Shown here: positions 50,659 through 59,407 of the stretch, piece after piece | How positions within the stretch are numbered: the stretch's first letter is position 1 | Layout: each line of letters opens with the position of its first letter | DNA from: Catellatospora paridis | GTDB taxonomy: Bacteria > Actinomycetota > Actinomycetes > Mycobacteriales > Micromonosporaceae | Length of the DNA stretch: 64,000 nucleotides | Assembly: GCF_009720365.1 (NCBI RefSeq) | Contig: NZ_WBZD01000021.1 | Location: 62,001-126,000, forward strand | Reading direction: 5' to 3' | Translations under genes and position numbers: made by a program | The notes under the pieces: model-generated | Database searches by the model: none | The model's input: only the letters and a program-made list of their open reading frames with translations | Told to the model about the DNA's origin: nothing

Positions 50659-50696
50659 CTCGCCCCGACCCCGACGCGGCCCACGCCGTCCGCGAC

Positions 50697-50783
50697 CCCC
50701 GTTCGCGATAGACGTTGGCCTATCTGGATGAGTTTGATCTTCAAATACTCATCCAGATAGGCCAACGTCTATGGGGAACGGGG
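50697..50783. repeat. Very long near-perfect inverted repeat
   Basis: Perfect 26-base arms (50708-50733 and 50747-50772) surround a 13-base loop where TTGA and TCAA can also pair. Outside, CCCCGTTC and GAACGGGG extend the stem past a three-base mismatch. The core is far poorer in GC than its surroundings (GGCCTATCTGGATGAGT). It lies between two genes in the same direction. It may be a terminator, but its length and composition suggest an inserted element. Confidence 0.85.
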
Positions 50784-50851
50784 CGTCAGGCTGCGGTCGG
50801 ACGCGCCGGATCGGCGGGCGGGGTCGGGTGGGGCGTGTCAGGCTGGGGGGT

Positions 50852-51097
50852 ATGGACGAGAAGCAGATCTTCGAGCGGATCGATTCCCTGGTCGCCGAGG
50901 AGCACGACCTGCGGACCAAGCGCGTGCAGGGGGCGATCGACCCCGAGACCGAGTCCGTCCGGCTGCGGTCGCTGGAGGAGACGCTCGACCAGTGCTGGGA
51001 CCTGCTGCGCCGGCGCCGCGCGCTCAAGGACGCGGGGGAGAACCCGGACGACGCGAAGGCCGGCGACATCAAGCAGGTCGAGGGCTACCTGCAGTAG
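50852..51097 (+). CDS. Small conserved actinobacterial protein (DUF2630)
   Basis: 81 aa, acidic and helical: MDEKQIFERIDSLVAEEHDL, then LRSLEETLDQCWDLLRRRRAL and a closing VEGYLQ. This matches DUF2630, a short family of unknown function with a helical-hairpin look. CAGGCT ends seven bases before the ATG (possible leaderless start), with a G-rich tract between. Two hairpins follow. Confidence 0.85.
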   Translation: MDEKQIFERIDSLVAEEHDLRTKRVQGAIDPETESVRLRSLEETLDQCWDLLRRRRALKDAGENPDDAKAGDIKQVEGYLQ

Positions 51098-51107
51098 AGA
51101 CGAGGCG

Positions 51108-51140
51108 AGGGTGGGCGCGGGGGACCTCCGCGCCCACCCT
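51108..51140. terminator. Hairpin terminator 1 of a tandem pair
   Basis: Perfect 13-bp stem (AGGGTGGGCGCGG and complement), seven-base loop, 11 bases after the DUF2630 stop. Confidence 0.8.
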
Positions 51141-51145
51141 TGGCC

Positions 51146-51186
51146 GTGCCCGGCCGCCGCGTACGATGCCCGCGGCGGCCGGGCAC
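51146..51186. terminator. Hairpin terminator 2 of a tandem pair
   Basis: Perfect 16-bp stem (GTGCCCGGCCGCCGCG and complement), nine-base loop, ending three bases before the symporter stop codon on the other strand. With the first hairpin it insulates the convergent genes. Confidence 0.8.
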
Positions 51187-51189
51187 AGC

Positions 51190-52833
51190 TCAGGCGACGG
51201 CCACCGGCTCCCCTTCGGAGTCGGTGCCGCGCCGGGGCGAGTCCTCATCGACGAAGTAGTCGTCATGTGCGGTCCCGTCGGGCCCGTCGGTGACCTTGCC
51301 CGCCCGCAGCACCAGCGTCGCCAGCGCCGCCACGATGAGGTTGACCAGCACCGCGACGAAGCCGACGTAGATGGTCGCCTTGGTGTCGAAGCCGAACTTC
51401 TCCAGCGGGAACGCCGAGCCGGCGAAGTGCATCCGGCCGGTCGCCGGGTTGGCGATCTGGTACAGCATCCACATGCCCAGGCCCATGCCGGCCGCCCAGC
51501 CGGCGATCAGCGCGCCCTTGTGGAACCAGCGGGTGAACAGACCAAGCGCCACCGAGGGCAGCGTCTGCAGGATGATCACACCGCCGATGAGCTGCAGGTC
51601 GATGGAGAACTGCGGGTCCAGCAGCACGATGCACAGCAGTGCGCCGACCTTGACCACCAGCGAGGCGACCTTGCTGACCTTGGCCTCCTGGGCGGGGCTG
51701 GCCTCGCGGTTGAGGTACTCCTTGTAGATGTTGCGGGTGAACAGGTTGGCCGCGGCGATCGACATGATCGCGGCGGGGACCAGCGCGCCGATGCCGATGG
51801 CGGCGAAGGCGACGCCCGCGAACCAGTCCGGGAACTGCTTGTCGAACAGCACCGGCACGATGGTGTTGGTGTCCACCGAGCCGGGGTTGGCCCCGGGCAG
51901 CGGCTTGACACCGGCGGCGATCGCGGCGAAGCCGAGCATCGCGAGCAGGCCCAGCAGCAGCGAGTACGCGGGCAGCGCGGACATGTTGCGCTTGATCACG
52001 TCGCGGTTGCGGGAGGCGAGCACGCCCGTGATCGAGTGCGGGTAGAGGAACAGCGCCAGCGCCGAGCCGAACGCCAGCGTGATGTACTGCAGCTGGTTGT
52101 TGGCGTTGAGCAGCAGCCCGTCACCGGCGGCGGGGCTGGCGTCGTACTTGGCCTGCGCCGCGTCGAAGATCGCGCCCCAGCCGCCGAGCTGCGAGGGCAG
52201 CCAGAACACCGCGACCAGGATGACGATGTAGATCAGCGTGTCCTTGACGAACGCGATCAGCGCGGGCGCGCGCAGCCCGGACTGGTACGTGTACGCGGCG
52301 AGGATCGCGAACGCGATGATGATCGGCGCGTGCCGGGCGATGGTGGACTCGCCGGTGACGCCCATCGTCTTGAGCACCGCTTCGATGCCGACGAGCTGCA
52401 GTGCGATGTAGGGCATCGTGGCGACGATGCCGGTGATCGCGACGATCAGCGCCAGCGTCGGCGAGCCGAACCGGGTGCGTACGAAGTCGGCCGGGGTGAC
52501 CAGGCCGTGCCGGTGCGACACCGACCACAGCCGCACCAGGACCAGGAAGAACAGCGGGTAGATGATGATGGTGTACGGCACCGCGAAGAAGCCCATCGCC
52601 CCGGCGCCGAAGACCAGCGCGGGCACGGCGACGAAGGTGTACGCGGTGTAGAGGTCGCCGCCGACGAGGAACCAGGTGATCCACGAGCCGAAGTTGCGCC
52701 CGCCCAGGCCCCATTCGTCGAGGTGTTCCATGTTGTCGGGCCGCCGCCACTTGGCGGCCACGAAGCCGAGCGCGCTGACGCCGACGAACAGCACCGCGAA
52801 CACGATGATCTCGGTGAGATGGTCACGCCACAT
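51190..52833 (-). CDS. Sodium:solute symporter (monocarboxylate/MctP-like)
   Basis: 547 aa with about thirteen hydrophobic segments, the SSS-family size. Signatures are GLGGRNFGSWITWFLVGGDLYTAYTF, the unwound-helix region FLYPHSITGVLASRNRDVIKRN and GIGALVPAAIMSIAAANLFTRNIYKEYL with sodium-site Ser residues. Partnership with a DUF3311 protein two bases upstream is typical of actinobacterial uptake systems for short monocarboxylates such as lactate, pyruvate or acetate. The exact substrate is inferred. Confidence 0.9.
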   Translation of the reverse strand: MWRDHLTEIIVFAVLFVGVSALGFVAAKWRRPDNMEHLDEWGLGGRNFGSWITWFLVGGDLYTAYTFVAVPALVFGAGAMGFFAVPYTIIIYPLFFLVLVRLWSVSHRHGLVTPADFVRTRFGSPTLALIVAITGIVATMPYIALQLVGIEAVLKTMGVTGESTIARHAPIIIAFAILAAYTYQSGLRAPALIAFVKDTLIYIVILVAVFWLPSQLGGWGAIFDAAQAKYDASPAAGDGLLLNANNQLQYITLAFGSALALFLYPHSITGVLASRNRDVIKRNMSALPAYSLLLGLLAMLGFAAIAAGVKPLPGANPGSVDTNTIVPVLFDKQFPDWFAGVAFAAIGIGALVPAAIMSIAAANLFTRNIYKEYLNREASPAQEAKVSKVASLVVKVGALLCIVLLDPQFSIDLQLIGGVIILQTLPSVALGLFTRWFHKGALIAGWAAGMGLGMWMLYQIANPATGRMHFAGSAFPLEKFGFDTKATIYVGFVAVLVNLIVAALATLVLRAGKVTDGPDGTAHDDYFVDEDSPRRGTDSEGEPVAVA

Positions 52834-52835
52834 GG

Positions 52836-53102
52836 TCAGCCCTCCCTGCTGCTGCGGCTGGCAGGGATCCGAGGCCCACCGTTGCGGCGCTTGGTCATCC
52901 GGTAGACCAGCGTCGTGGTGGATACGCCGACCAGGATGTATGCCAGCTGCTGCCAGTAGAAGCGCGGGAAGCCGAGCAGGTCGGGACTGGACGAGTTGTA
53001 GAAGGTCGTGATCAGCGGCAGCACGATCGGGACGATCAGCAGCCAGTTCCAGGGACTGTGATCGCGATCGCCGGGTCGCCGGTCGGGTGCGGGTTCACCC
53101 AT
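52836..53102 (-). CDS. DUF3311 small membrane subunit of the symporter
   Basis: 88 aa with two hydrophobic segments (WLLIVPIVLPLITTFY and FYWQQLAYILVGVSTTTLVYRM). This is the DUF3311 pattern, a family found beside SSS symporters and thought to be an accessory subunit. GAGGAGG precedes the ATG. Its stop is two bases before the symporter start, so they are translated together. Confidence 0.9.
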   Translation of the reverse strand: MGEPAPDRRPGDRDHSPWNWLLIVPIVLPLITTFYNSSSPDLLGFPRFYWQQLAYILVGVSTTTLVYRMTKRRNGGPRIPASRSSREG

Positions 53103-53321
53103 GGCACGTGCCTCCTCGCACGAAGGGACGGATCAACGGTGCGAGGGAGGATACGCAGGCCCGGCCTGGCGAAATGCCGTTCGTCGCCCTGACACGCGCC
53201 GAACGGCGGGTTCGGTGCGCCGAACGGTTGATGGCGTACGCCCGAAGGGTCGACTGGATCTGGATCACACTCGCGTCACCTGCGTGGTGTAGGGCGGGGC
53301 ACTGTTGGGTAGGGTCCTCGA

Positions 53322-55217
53322 ATGCCCGCTGTGCCCCCACGTGTCCTCGCTGACCGGTACCGGTTGCTCGAACCTCTCGGCCAGGGCGGGATGGGCATGG
53401 TCTGGCTGGCCCGTGACGAGACCCTGCACCGCGACGTCGCGGTCAAGGAGGTCGTGCCCCCGGCCGGGCTCACCGACGACGAACGCGCCGAGATGAACGC
53501 CCGCTCGCTGCGGGAGGCCCGCGCCATCGCCCGGCTCAGCCACCCCAACGTGGTGCGCATCTTCGACGTCGTCACCGTCGACGGTCGGCCGTGGATCGTC
53601 ATGGAGTACCTGTCGGGCAAGTCCCTCGCGGCGCTGATGGCCCAGGAGGGCAGGCTCACCCCCGCAAAGGTGGCCGACATCGGGCTGGGCGTGCTGGCCG
53701 CGCTGCGGGCGGCGCACGGCGCGGGCATGCTGCACCGCGACGTCAAGCCCGGCAACGTCATGCTCGGCGAGGACGGCCGCGTCGTGCTCACCGACTTCGG
53801 CCTGGCCACGTTGCCCGGCGACCCCGCCGTGACGCGCACCGGCCTGATCCTCGGCTCGCCGTCGTACATCTCGCCGGAGCGCGTCGAGGGCGGCGAGGTC
53901 GGGCCCGCCGCCGATCTGTGGTCGCTGGGCGCGACGCTCTACGCCGCGGTCGAGGGGCAGTCGCCGTACGCCCGGCCGAACGCCATGGCCACGCTCGCCG
54001 CGCTGGCCACCGAGGAGCCGGCCCCGCCACGCCTGGCCGGGCCGCTCAAGCCGCTGCTGGTGGGACTGCTGCGAAAGGATCCGCGCCTGCGCATGACCGC
54101 GGCCGAGGCCGAGCAGGTGCTGCTGCGGGTGGCCGTCGGCCGCCGCGGAGCCGCGGGCTTCCTCGGTGGCGTACGCCCCGGGGCCGTGCCCGGCCAGCGG
54201 CGGACGACCCCGACGCCGGCGCTTCCCGCACGGGCTGCCGCCGTGCCCGAAGCCGAGCGGCCCGCCCGGACTCTGCCCGACCCGCAGCGCCCCGCCGATC
54301 AGCAACGCCCCGCGGATCAGCAAGGCCCCGCCGACCCGCAGCGGCCCGCCGACCCGAAGCAGACCACCGAGCCGAAGCCGACCACCGGCGCCGGCAACGG
54401 TCCTGGGGAGTCCGCGTCGGGGCCGGGCACCACACCGGCGTCCGGGGCTGCCGCCACGGGCAAGCCGAAGGGCGCCTCCGCCGCGCCCGCGCAGCGGACC
54501 GGGAGCGGCTCGGAGGATCGAGCTGTCGGCGCCGCACCGGTACCGGCCACATCGGACGGAGCGCTCGTCGCACGCCCGCGCAAGCGCCGTGCGATGACCC
54601 TGCTGGCGGTGGCTGCCGTCGTGCTGGCCGTGCTCGCAGTCGTGATCGTGCCGCGCCTGGGCGGCAAGCCGCGTGGCAACGTCGCAGCAGGTGGTTCGCC
54701 GTCGGCATCCGCGAGCCCGTCGGCGGCCGCTTCGCCGAGCGCGCTGCCCTCGCCGTCGCCGAGCGGCCTCGTGCTGCCCGACGGCTGGCACCTCTACCGT
54801 GACCGCACCGGCTTCGCGGTCGCGGTGCCGCGTACGTGGACGGTCACCCGCGACCGCAGCATCGTGCGCTTCAAGGAGCCCAATGGGGGACGGCTGCTGC
54901 TCATCGACCAGTCCGACAATCCGAAGAAGGACCCGGTCGCGGACTGGACGCGCCAGGAGGCCAACCGCGTCGCCGCGGGCGACTGGAACGACTACCGCAA
55001 GGTGCACATCGTCAAGGTCGACTACTTCATCGTCTGTGCGGACTGGGAGTTCACCTATCGCGGCAACTCCGGGCGGATCCACGTGATCAACCGTGGGTTC
55101 GTGACCGGGCCGAAGCAGGCGCACGCCATCTACTGGTCGACGCCGGAGTCCCAGTGGCAGGACAACCTCGACGAGTTCGCCCTGATCACGGCCAGCTTCC
55201 AGCCCAACCCGGTGTGA
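53322..55217 (+). CDS. Receptor-like Ser/Thr protein kinase
   Basis: 631 aa. The kinase domain is residues 12-265: glycine loop GQGGMGMVWLA, ATP Lys42, catalytic HRDVKPGN with Asp140, DFG 158-160 and activation segment ending SPSYISPERVEG. A long Pro/Ala/Gln linker (about 300-420) contains hexapeptide repeats, then one membrane helix (about 426-446) and an outer domain of 150 residues (LPDGWHLYRDRTGFAVAVPR onward) that is not a PASTA domain. It should phosphorylate cytoplasmic targets after an outside cue. TAGGGT ends six bases before the ATG (leaderless). Confidence 0.92.
   Translation: MPAVPPRVLADRYRLLEPLGQGGMGMVWLARDETLHRDVAVKEVVPPAGLTDDERAEMNARSLREARAIARLSHPNVVRIFDVVTVDGRPWIVMEYLSGKSLAALMAQEGRLTPAKVADIGLGVLAALRAAHGAGMLHRDVKPGNVMLGEDGRVVLTDFGLATLPGDPAVTRTGLILGSPSYISPERVEGGEVGPAADLWSLGATLYAAVEGQSPYARPNAMATLAALATEEPAPPRLAGPLKPLLVGLLRKDPRLRMTAAEAEQVLLRVAVGRRGAAGFLGGVRPGAVPGQRRTTPTPALPARAAAVPEAERPARTLPDPQRPADQQRPADQQGPADPQRPADPKQTTEPKPTTGAGNGPGESASGPGTTPASGAAATGKPKGASAAPAQRTGSGSEDRAVGAAPVPATSDGALVARPRKRRAMTLLAVAAVVLAVLAVVIVPRLGGKPRGNVAAGGSPSASASPSAAASPSALPSPSPSGLVLPDGWHLYRDRTGFAVAVPRTWTVTRDRSIVRFKEPNGGRLLLIDQSDNPKKDPVADWTRQEANRVAAGDWNDYRKVHIVKVDYFIVCADWEFTYRGNSGRIHVINRGFVTGPKQAHAIYWSTPESQWQDNLDEFALITASFQPNPV
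54279..54368 (+). repeat. 18-bp tandem repeats in the kinase linker
   Basis: Five in-frame units encode DPQRPA, DQQRPA, DQQGPA, DPQRPA and DPKQTT (residues 320-349). Such Pro-rich units keep the linker extended between the kinase and the membrane. Confidence 0.85.
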
Positions 55218-55260
55218 GAACCGGTTGCCTGGTGATCTTCGGGGTGGGCATACTCCGAAG

Positions 55261-55980
55261 GTGACCGAGGCATACACGTCCGCGCTGCTGCTCGTGGGGG
55301 AGAAGGACGAGGAACTCACCGCGCTGCTGGACCGGGAGCTGACCGCGTTCAACAACGCCGCCGTGGGCGTACACGAGGAGCGGTCGCTGTCGGTGCGGGT
55401 GACCGGCGGCGACGGTACGGTGATCGCCGGGCTCACCGGCTGGACCTGGGGCGGCAGCGCCGGGATCTCCATGGTGTGGGTGCACGCCGACCACCGCCGC
55501 GACGGCTGGGGAGGCCGGCTGCTGGCAGCCGCCGAGGACGAGGCCCGTGCCCGCGGCTGCGACCGGATCAGCGTCTCGTCGTTCTCGTTCCAGGCGCCGG
55601 AGTTCTACCGCCGCCACGGCTACGTCGCCAGCGGCCGTACCGAGGGCTACCCGGGGGACGCCTCCGACGTGCACTTCTGGAAGCGGCTCGACGGGCCGGC
55701 CGTCGCGCCGCGGCTGCGGCTGGTGGCGGTCGTCGACTACCCGTCCGGTCACGAGGAGACCGTGCAGCGGTATGAGGACGACGTGCTGTCGCTGCTGCCC
55801 CGCCACGGCGGCCTGCTGGAGCAGCGGCTGCGCGGCCCGGAGGCCGAGGTGCACGTGATCTCGTTCGCCTCGCGGGCGGGCCTCGACGCCTACATGGCCG
55901 ACCCGGACCGCGCCAAGCTCCGCAACGAGATCGGCGACCTCGCCCCGAACGCCCGCGTGCTCACGGTCACCGAGATCTGA
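55261..55980 (+). CDS. GNAT acetyltransferase fused to a DUF1330-like ferredoxin-fold domain
   Basis: 239 aa. Residues 1-150 are a GNAT domain (MVWVHADHRRDGWGGRLLAAAEDEA, then FYRRHGYVASGR). Residues 155-239 (RLVAVVDYPSGHEETVQRYEDDV, LEQRLRGPEAEVHVISFAS, LDAYMADPDR) have the pattern of DUF1330 or dimeric alpha-beta-barrel proteins. The tail domain would dimerise and might bind a small ligand. GTG at 55261 is used: CATACT ends six bases before it, with TTGCCT 18 bases further up. Confidence 0.82.
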   Translation: MTEAYTSALLLVGEKDEELTALLDRELTAFNNAAVGVHEERSLSVRVTGGDGTVIAGLTGWTWGGSAGISMVWVHADHRRDGWGGRLLAAAEDEARARGCDRISVSSFSFQAPEFYRRHGYVASGRTEGYPGDASDVHFWKRLDGPAVAPRLRLVAVVDYPSGHEETVQRYEDDVLSLLPRHGGLLEQRLRGPEAEVHVISFASRAGLDAYMADPDRAKLRNEIGDLAPNARVLTVTEI

Positions 55981-56069
55981 ACGCGGGCGGCTCCGCGCGT
56001 GTCCTGGGCGCGGCGGGTGTCGTACCGGCCCGACATCATGCGTTGACCGGTCGCACGGGGGAGGCTTCG

Positions 56070-56630
56070 ATGCAGGTGCATGTGGCGAGCAAGCGGCGTG
56101 CCGCGGCGTCGATCGAGGCGGCGTATCCAGGGGCGGTCGTGGTCGACGTGACCTCGCGCGGGCCGCAGCCATGGGTGCGGTTGAGCCCGTTCTACCCGCA
56201 CGGCGACATCCCGGTGCCTTTCACGCCCGGGGTGACCAGCCAGTCCGTCGAGGGCGTCTGGCAGGCGCTGAAGGTGTTCATGCACGCCGATGTGGACCCG
56301 GCCAAGCTGGCCGTGACCGCGATGCGGGGCCTCAAACGCACCGCGGCCGCGTACGGGCCGCCGCTCGGCCACCGGCGCGGTCTGCACGGGACGGTCCTGC
56401 TCGGCTACGAGCAGGCGCGCCGCGAGATCTACCTGCCGACCTATCGGCACGTGCTGGAGGGTGCGGGCGCGCCTGAGGTGGCGCGGTTGCGCGAGCTGGC
56501 CGAGCGTGGCCCGGTGGTGCTGCTGGACTACACGCTCAATGGGGACCCGGCCGACCTGCGCACCCCGCTGTCGCACGCCGCGCTGCTGCGCCGGCATCTG
56601 CTCGGCGACTGGCCCTCCGTAGTCGACTAA
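56070..56630 (+). CDS. Conserved hypothetical protein (possibly DUF6939)
   Basis: 186 aa, cytoplasmic. Conserved-looking blocks are VVVDVTSRGPQPWVRLSPFY, PHGDIPVPFTPGVTSQSVEG, HADVDPAKLAVTAMRGLKR and a closing VVLLDYTLNGDPADL. From memory these fit a family of unknown function (DUF6939), but I am not sure of the label. GGGGGAGG before the ATG at 56070 decides the start. No operon partner. Confidence 0.72.
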   Translation: MQVHVASKRRAAASIEAAYPGAVVVDVTSRGPQPWVRLSPFYPHGDIPVPFTPGVTSQSVEGVWQALKVFMHADVDPAKLAVTAMRGLKRTAAAYGPPLGHRRGLHGTVLLGYEQARREIYLPTYRHVLEGAGAPEVARLRELAERGPVVLLDYTLNGDPADLRTPLSHAALLRRHLLGDWPSVVD

Positions 56631-56713
56631 TTGCGCTAAGTAACCATCTCGGGCATGCCCAGTTGATCGGACAGGAGCAGGAGGTCCCCGGTCCGGGGCT
56701 CGAGGAGGTACGC

Positions 56714-58447
56714 ATGCGTCAGTGGGTCCGCAGGATGGCGTCGGCGGCCGTGGTCAGCCTGTCGGCGGGGGCCGCGGGACTGTTCCTGCCCGTGCCCGCG
56801 CTGGCCGCCTCACCCGACATCGTGATCAGCCAGGTGTACGGCGGCGGCGGCAACGTAGGCGCGACCTACACCAACGACTTCATCGAGCTGTTCAACCGTG
56901 GCGCCGCGGCGGTCGACGTGACCGGGTGGTCGGTCCAGTACGCCAGTGTCGGCGGCAGCACCTGGCAGACCACACCGCTGGCCGGGGTGATCCTCCCCGA
57001 CACGTACTACCTCATCCGGCAGGCGGCGGGTGCCGGCGGCACGAGCCCGCTGCCCACCCACAACGCCGCCGACTTCATCTCGATGAGCTCCACCGCGGGC
57101 AAGGTCGCCCTGGTCACCAGCCTGACCGCGCTCACCTGCGACACCGGCTGCGCTGCGCTCGCCGACGTACGCGACTTCGTCGGTTACGGCACCACGGCGT
57201 CGTCGTACGAGGGTGCCGGGCGGGCGCCGACCCTGAGCAACACCACTGCCGCACTCCGCGACGACGCCGGGGCCTCCGACACCGACGACAGCAGCGCCGA
57301 CTTCACGGCCGCAGCGCCCACCCCCCGCAACAGCCCGCCGGTCATCGGCGCGGCAGACCTCACGGTGACCAAGAACGACTCACCGGACCCGGTGACGGCG
57401 GGGCAGCAGATCACCTATGCCGTCACGGTGACCAACAACGGGCCCGACGACGCGCAGGCCGTCAAGCTGGTCGACACCCTGCCGACCGGCACCACGTTCG
57501 TGTCGGCCACGGCTTCGGCCCCCGGCTGGCTGCTCGATACGCCGAGCGTGGGCAGCGGGGGAACGGTGACCGCGAGCACGGCGACCCTCGCCGACCACGC
57601 GCAGACCACGTTCACCATCACCGTGTTCGTCGACCCGGGGGCGACCGGCCAGATCACGAACACCGCCACCGCGAGCAGTGCCACGACCGATCCGAACGGC
57701 GGCAACAACAGCGCAACGACGACGACCACGGTGGGGCAGCCGCCGTCGGCGAACCTGGCCATCACGACGACCGACGCGCCGGACCCGGTGGCCTCGGGGG
57801 CGAACCTGACCTACACGATCTCGGTCGGCAACAGCGGCCCCGACGCCGCGCAGTCCGTGGTGCTGGGCGACGAGATCCCGGCGGGTACGACGTTCGTGTC
57901 CTTCACCCCCGCGGCGGGCTGGTCGCTCGGCACGGTGCCGGTGGTCGGCGGCACCGGCGAGGTGACCGCGACCAAAGCCGCCGTCGCCTCCGCGGAGACC
58001 GCGGTGTTCACGCTGGTGGTGAAGGTCGACCCGACGGCCACCGGCCCGATCTCCAACAGCAGCCGCATCGCCGCCGCCACGCCGGACCCGATGGCTGGGA
58101 ACAACGTCCACACCGTGACCACCGCCGTCGGCTCGGCCGGTTCGGTGTGCACCATCACCGGCACCGCGCGCACCGACATCATCGAGGGCACCCTCAACGA
58201 CGACGTCATCTGCGGTCTCGGCGGCAACGACATCATCAACGGCAGGGGCGGCGACGACATCATCTACGGCGGCCCCGGCAACGACCTGCTCAGCGGCGGG
58301 ACCGGCAACGACATGGTGTATGGCGAGGACGGCAGAGACCTTATCAAGATCGATGACGAGGTGTCCGGCAACGACAACGCCGACGGCGGACCGGGCTTCG
58401 ACCTGTGCAGCTCCGACCCGCTCGACGCGGTCCTGAGCTGCCCCTGA
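56714..58447 (+). CDS. Secreted mosaic protein: lamin-tail, two DUF11 repeats, RTX calcium repeats
   Basis: 577 aa. A signal peptide ends at PALAA (about 33). A lamin-tail domain follows (ISQVYGGGGNVGATYTNDF..., about 36-180), as in secreted nucleases and surface proteins. Two DUF11 domains begin near residues 213 (ADLTVTKNDSPDP) and 344 (ANLAITTTDAPDP). From about 477 come RTX-type nonapeptides (GLGGNDIINGRGGDDIIYGG, GGPGND, GGTGND) that bind Ca2+ in a beta roll. No catalytic domain is seen, so it is probably a surface or matrix protein. GAGGAGG precedes the ATG. Confidence 0.88.
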   Translation: MRQWVRRMASAAVVSLSAGAAGLFLPVPALAASPDIVISQVYGGGGNVGATYTNDFIELFNRGAAAVDVTGWSVQYASVGGSTWQTTPLAGVILPDTYYLIRQAAGAGGTSPLPTHNAADFISMSSTAGKVALVTSLTALTCDTGCAALADVRDFVGYGTTASSYEGAGRAPTLSNTTAALRDDAGASDTDDSSADFTAAAPTPRNSPPVIGAADLTVTKNDSPDPVTAGQQITYAVTVTNNGPDDAQAVKLVDTLPTGTTFVSATASAPGWLLDTPSVGSGGTVTASTATLADHAQTTFTITVFVDPGATGQITNTATASSATTDPNGGNNSATTTTTVGQPPSANLAITTTDAPDPVASGANLTYTISVGNSGPDAAQSVVLGDEIPAGTTFVSFTPAAGWSLGTVPVVGGTGEVTATKAAVASAETAVFTLVVKVDPTATGPISNSSRIAAATPDPMAGNNVHTVTTAVGSAGSVCTITGTARTDIIEGTLNDDVICGLGGNDIINGRGGDDIIYGGPGNDLLSGGTGNDMVYGEDGRDLIKIDDEVSGNDNADGGPGFDLCSSDPLDAVLSCP

Positions 58448-58476
58448 TCCCGGGCATCTGACAGCGGCTACCGACC

Positions 58477-58510
58477 AGAGCTCCACCCGTGCCTGCACGG
58501 GTGGAGCTCT
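58477..58510. terminator. Hairpin terminator between convergent genes
   Basis: Perfect 16-bp arms (AGAGCTCCACCCGTGC and complement) around CT; the top base pairs must open to form a loop. Confidence 0.82.
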
Positions 58511-58537
58511 CGGCGTCTGCGCCCTGAGCGGCGCGCG

Positions 58538-59407
58538 TCAGAGCAGCGGCAGGTCCGGCAGCAGCGACGGCAGGATCGGCGGCAGTGAGGGCAGCAGCGG
58601 GGGCAGGCCCGGCAGGAGTCCGCCGCCGCCCGGGGTGGGGCTGGGCGCCGGTGTTCCGGCCGGGTTTGCGGTGGGCGTGGTCGTGCCGCCGGTCGGGCGC
58701 GGTGCGGTGCCGGGCGTCGGCTGCGCGGACGGGGCGGTGGTCGGCGCGGTGACCGCCGCGAAGGCGGTCAGCAGGCGCATCAGCTCGGCCCGCAGCCGCT
58801 CGTGGTCGGACTTCTCGCGTACCTCGCCCAGCCGGTCCCAGGCCTGGCGGAGGAGCTTCTCGGCGTCGCCGGGCCGCTGCTCCCGCAGCGCGCGGTCGGC
58901 CTGCGCCAGCAGCTCCTCGACGTCCTGCGCGGCCACCCGGGAGTCGGCCCGCTCGGCGTAGACGAGCTGCGTGACCGGCCACATCGGGGTGCCGGGCTGC
59001 CCGGCGCCGGCCCCGACGACGAGCCCGCCGCCGAGGACGGCGACCAGCAGCGCCGCCGCCAGCATCAGGCGGCCGGGCCGCAGCCGACCACCCCGCACCG
59101 GCCGGGCCGAGCCGTCGCGGCGACCGGCGGGGCGAGCGGATCCCGCGCCGGGTCGACCCTTGGCGGCCGGGCGGAGCGCGACGGGCTCCTGCTCCTCGGA
59201 CTCGTCGCTGAACACGTCGTCGAGGTCGATCGGGTCGGCGAGGGCTGCCTGCTCGGCGAGGTCGAGGTCCAGGGAGGGCGCGAACGGCGGCTCGGCGAGG
59301 TCGGTGCGCCAGGCGGCCAGCATCCCCGCGAGCGGGTCGTCGGAGTGGGCGGCCCCGCCCAGGCCGAGCCCGTCCAGCAGCGCGTCATCACGGTCGAGCG
59401 AGCTCAT
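58538..59407 (-). CDS. rsdA: RsdA-type anti-sigma-D factor
   Basis: 289 aa. The N-terminal 45 residues (DDALLDGLGLGG, DPLAGMLAAWRTDLAEPP) fit the sigma-D-binding region of RsdA. A cytoplasmic Glu/Asp- then Arg-rich linker leads to one membrane helix (about 114-136). The outer part has a helical segment with LLAQADRALREQRPGDAEKLL and a Pro/Leu/Thr-rich tail. RsdA holds sigma-D inactive and in Mycobacterium is freed by proteolysis. Its ATG overlaps the stop of a 20-codon frame, which in turn overlaps the sigma gene, so all three are coupled. Confidence 0.85.
   Translation of the reverse strand: MSSLDRDDALLDGLGLGGAAHSDDPLAGMLAAWRTDLAEPPFAPSLDLDLAEQAALADPIDLDDVFSDESEEQEPVALRPAAKGRPGAGSARPAGRRDGSARPVRGGRLRPGRLMLAAALLVAVLGGGLVVGAGAGQPGTPMWPVTQLVYAERADSRVAAQDVEELLAQADRALREQRPGDAEKLLRQAWDRLGEVREKSDHERLRAELMRLLTAFAAVTAPTTAPSAQPTPGTAPRPTGGTTTPTANPAGTPAPSPTPGGGGLLPGLPPLLPSLPPILPSLLPDLPLL

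Noticed and set aside
50697-50783. Insertion sequence at the long inverted repeat
   Set aside because: No transposase gene or clear target duplication accompanies it; reported as an unexplained repeat instead.
50992-52905. A 637-codon plus-strand frame opposite the symporter
   Set aside because: Its translation is rich in Arg, Asp, Gln and His without motifs, while the minus strand gives a complete SSS symporter and DUF3311 partner.
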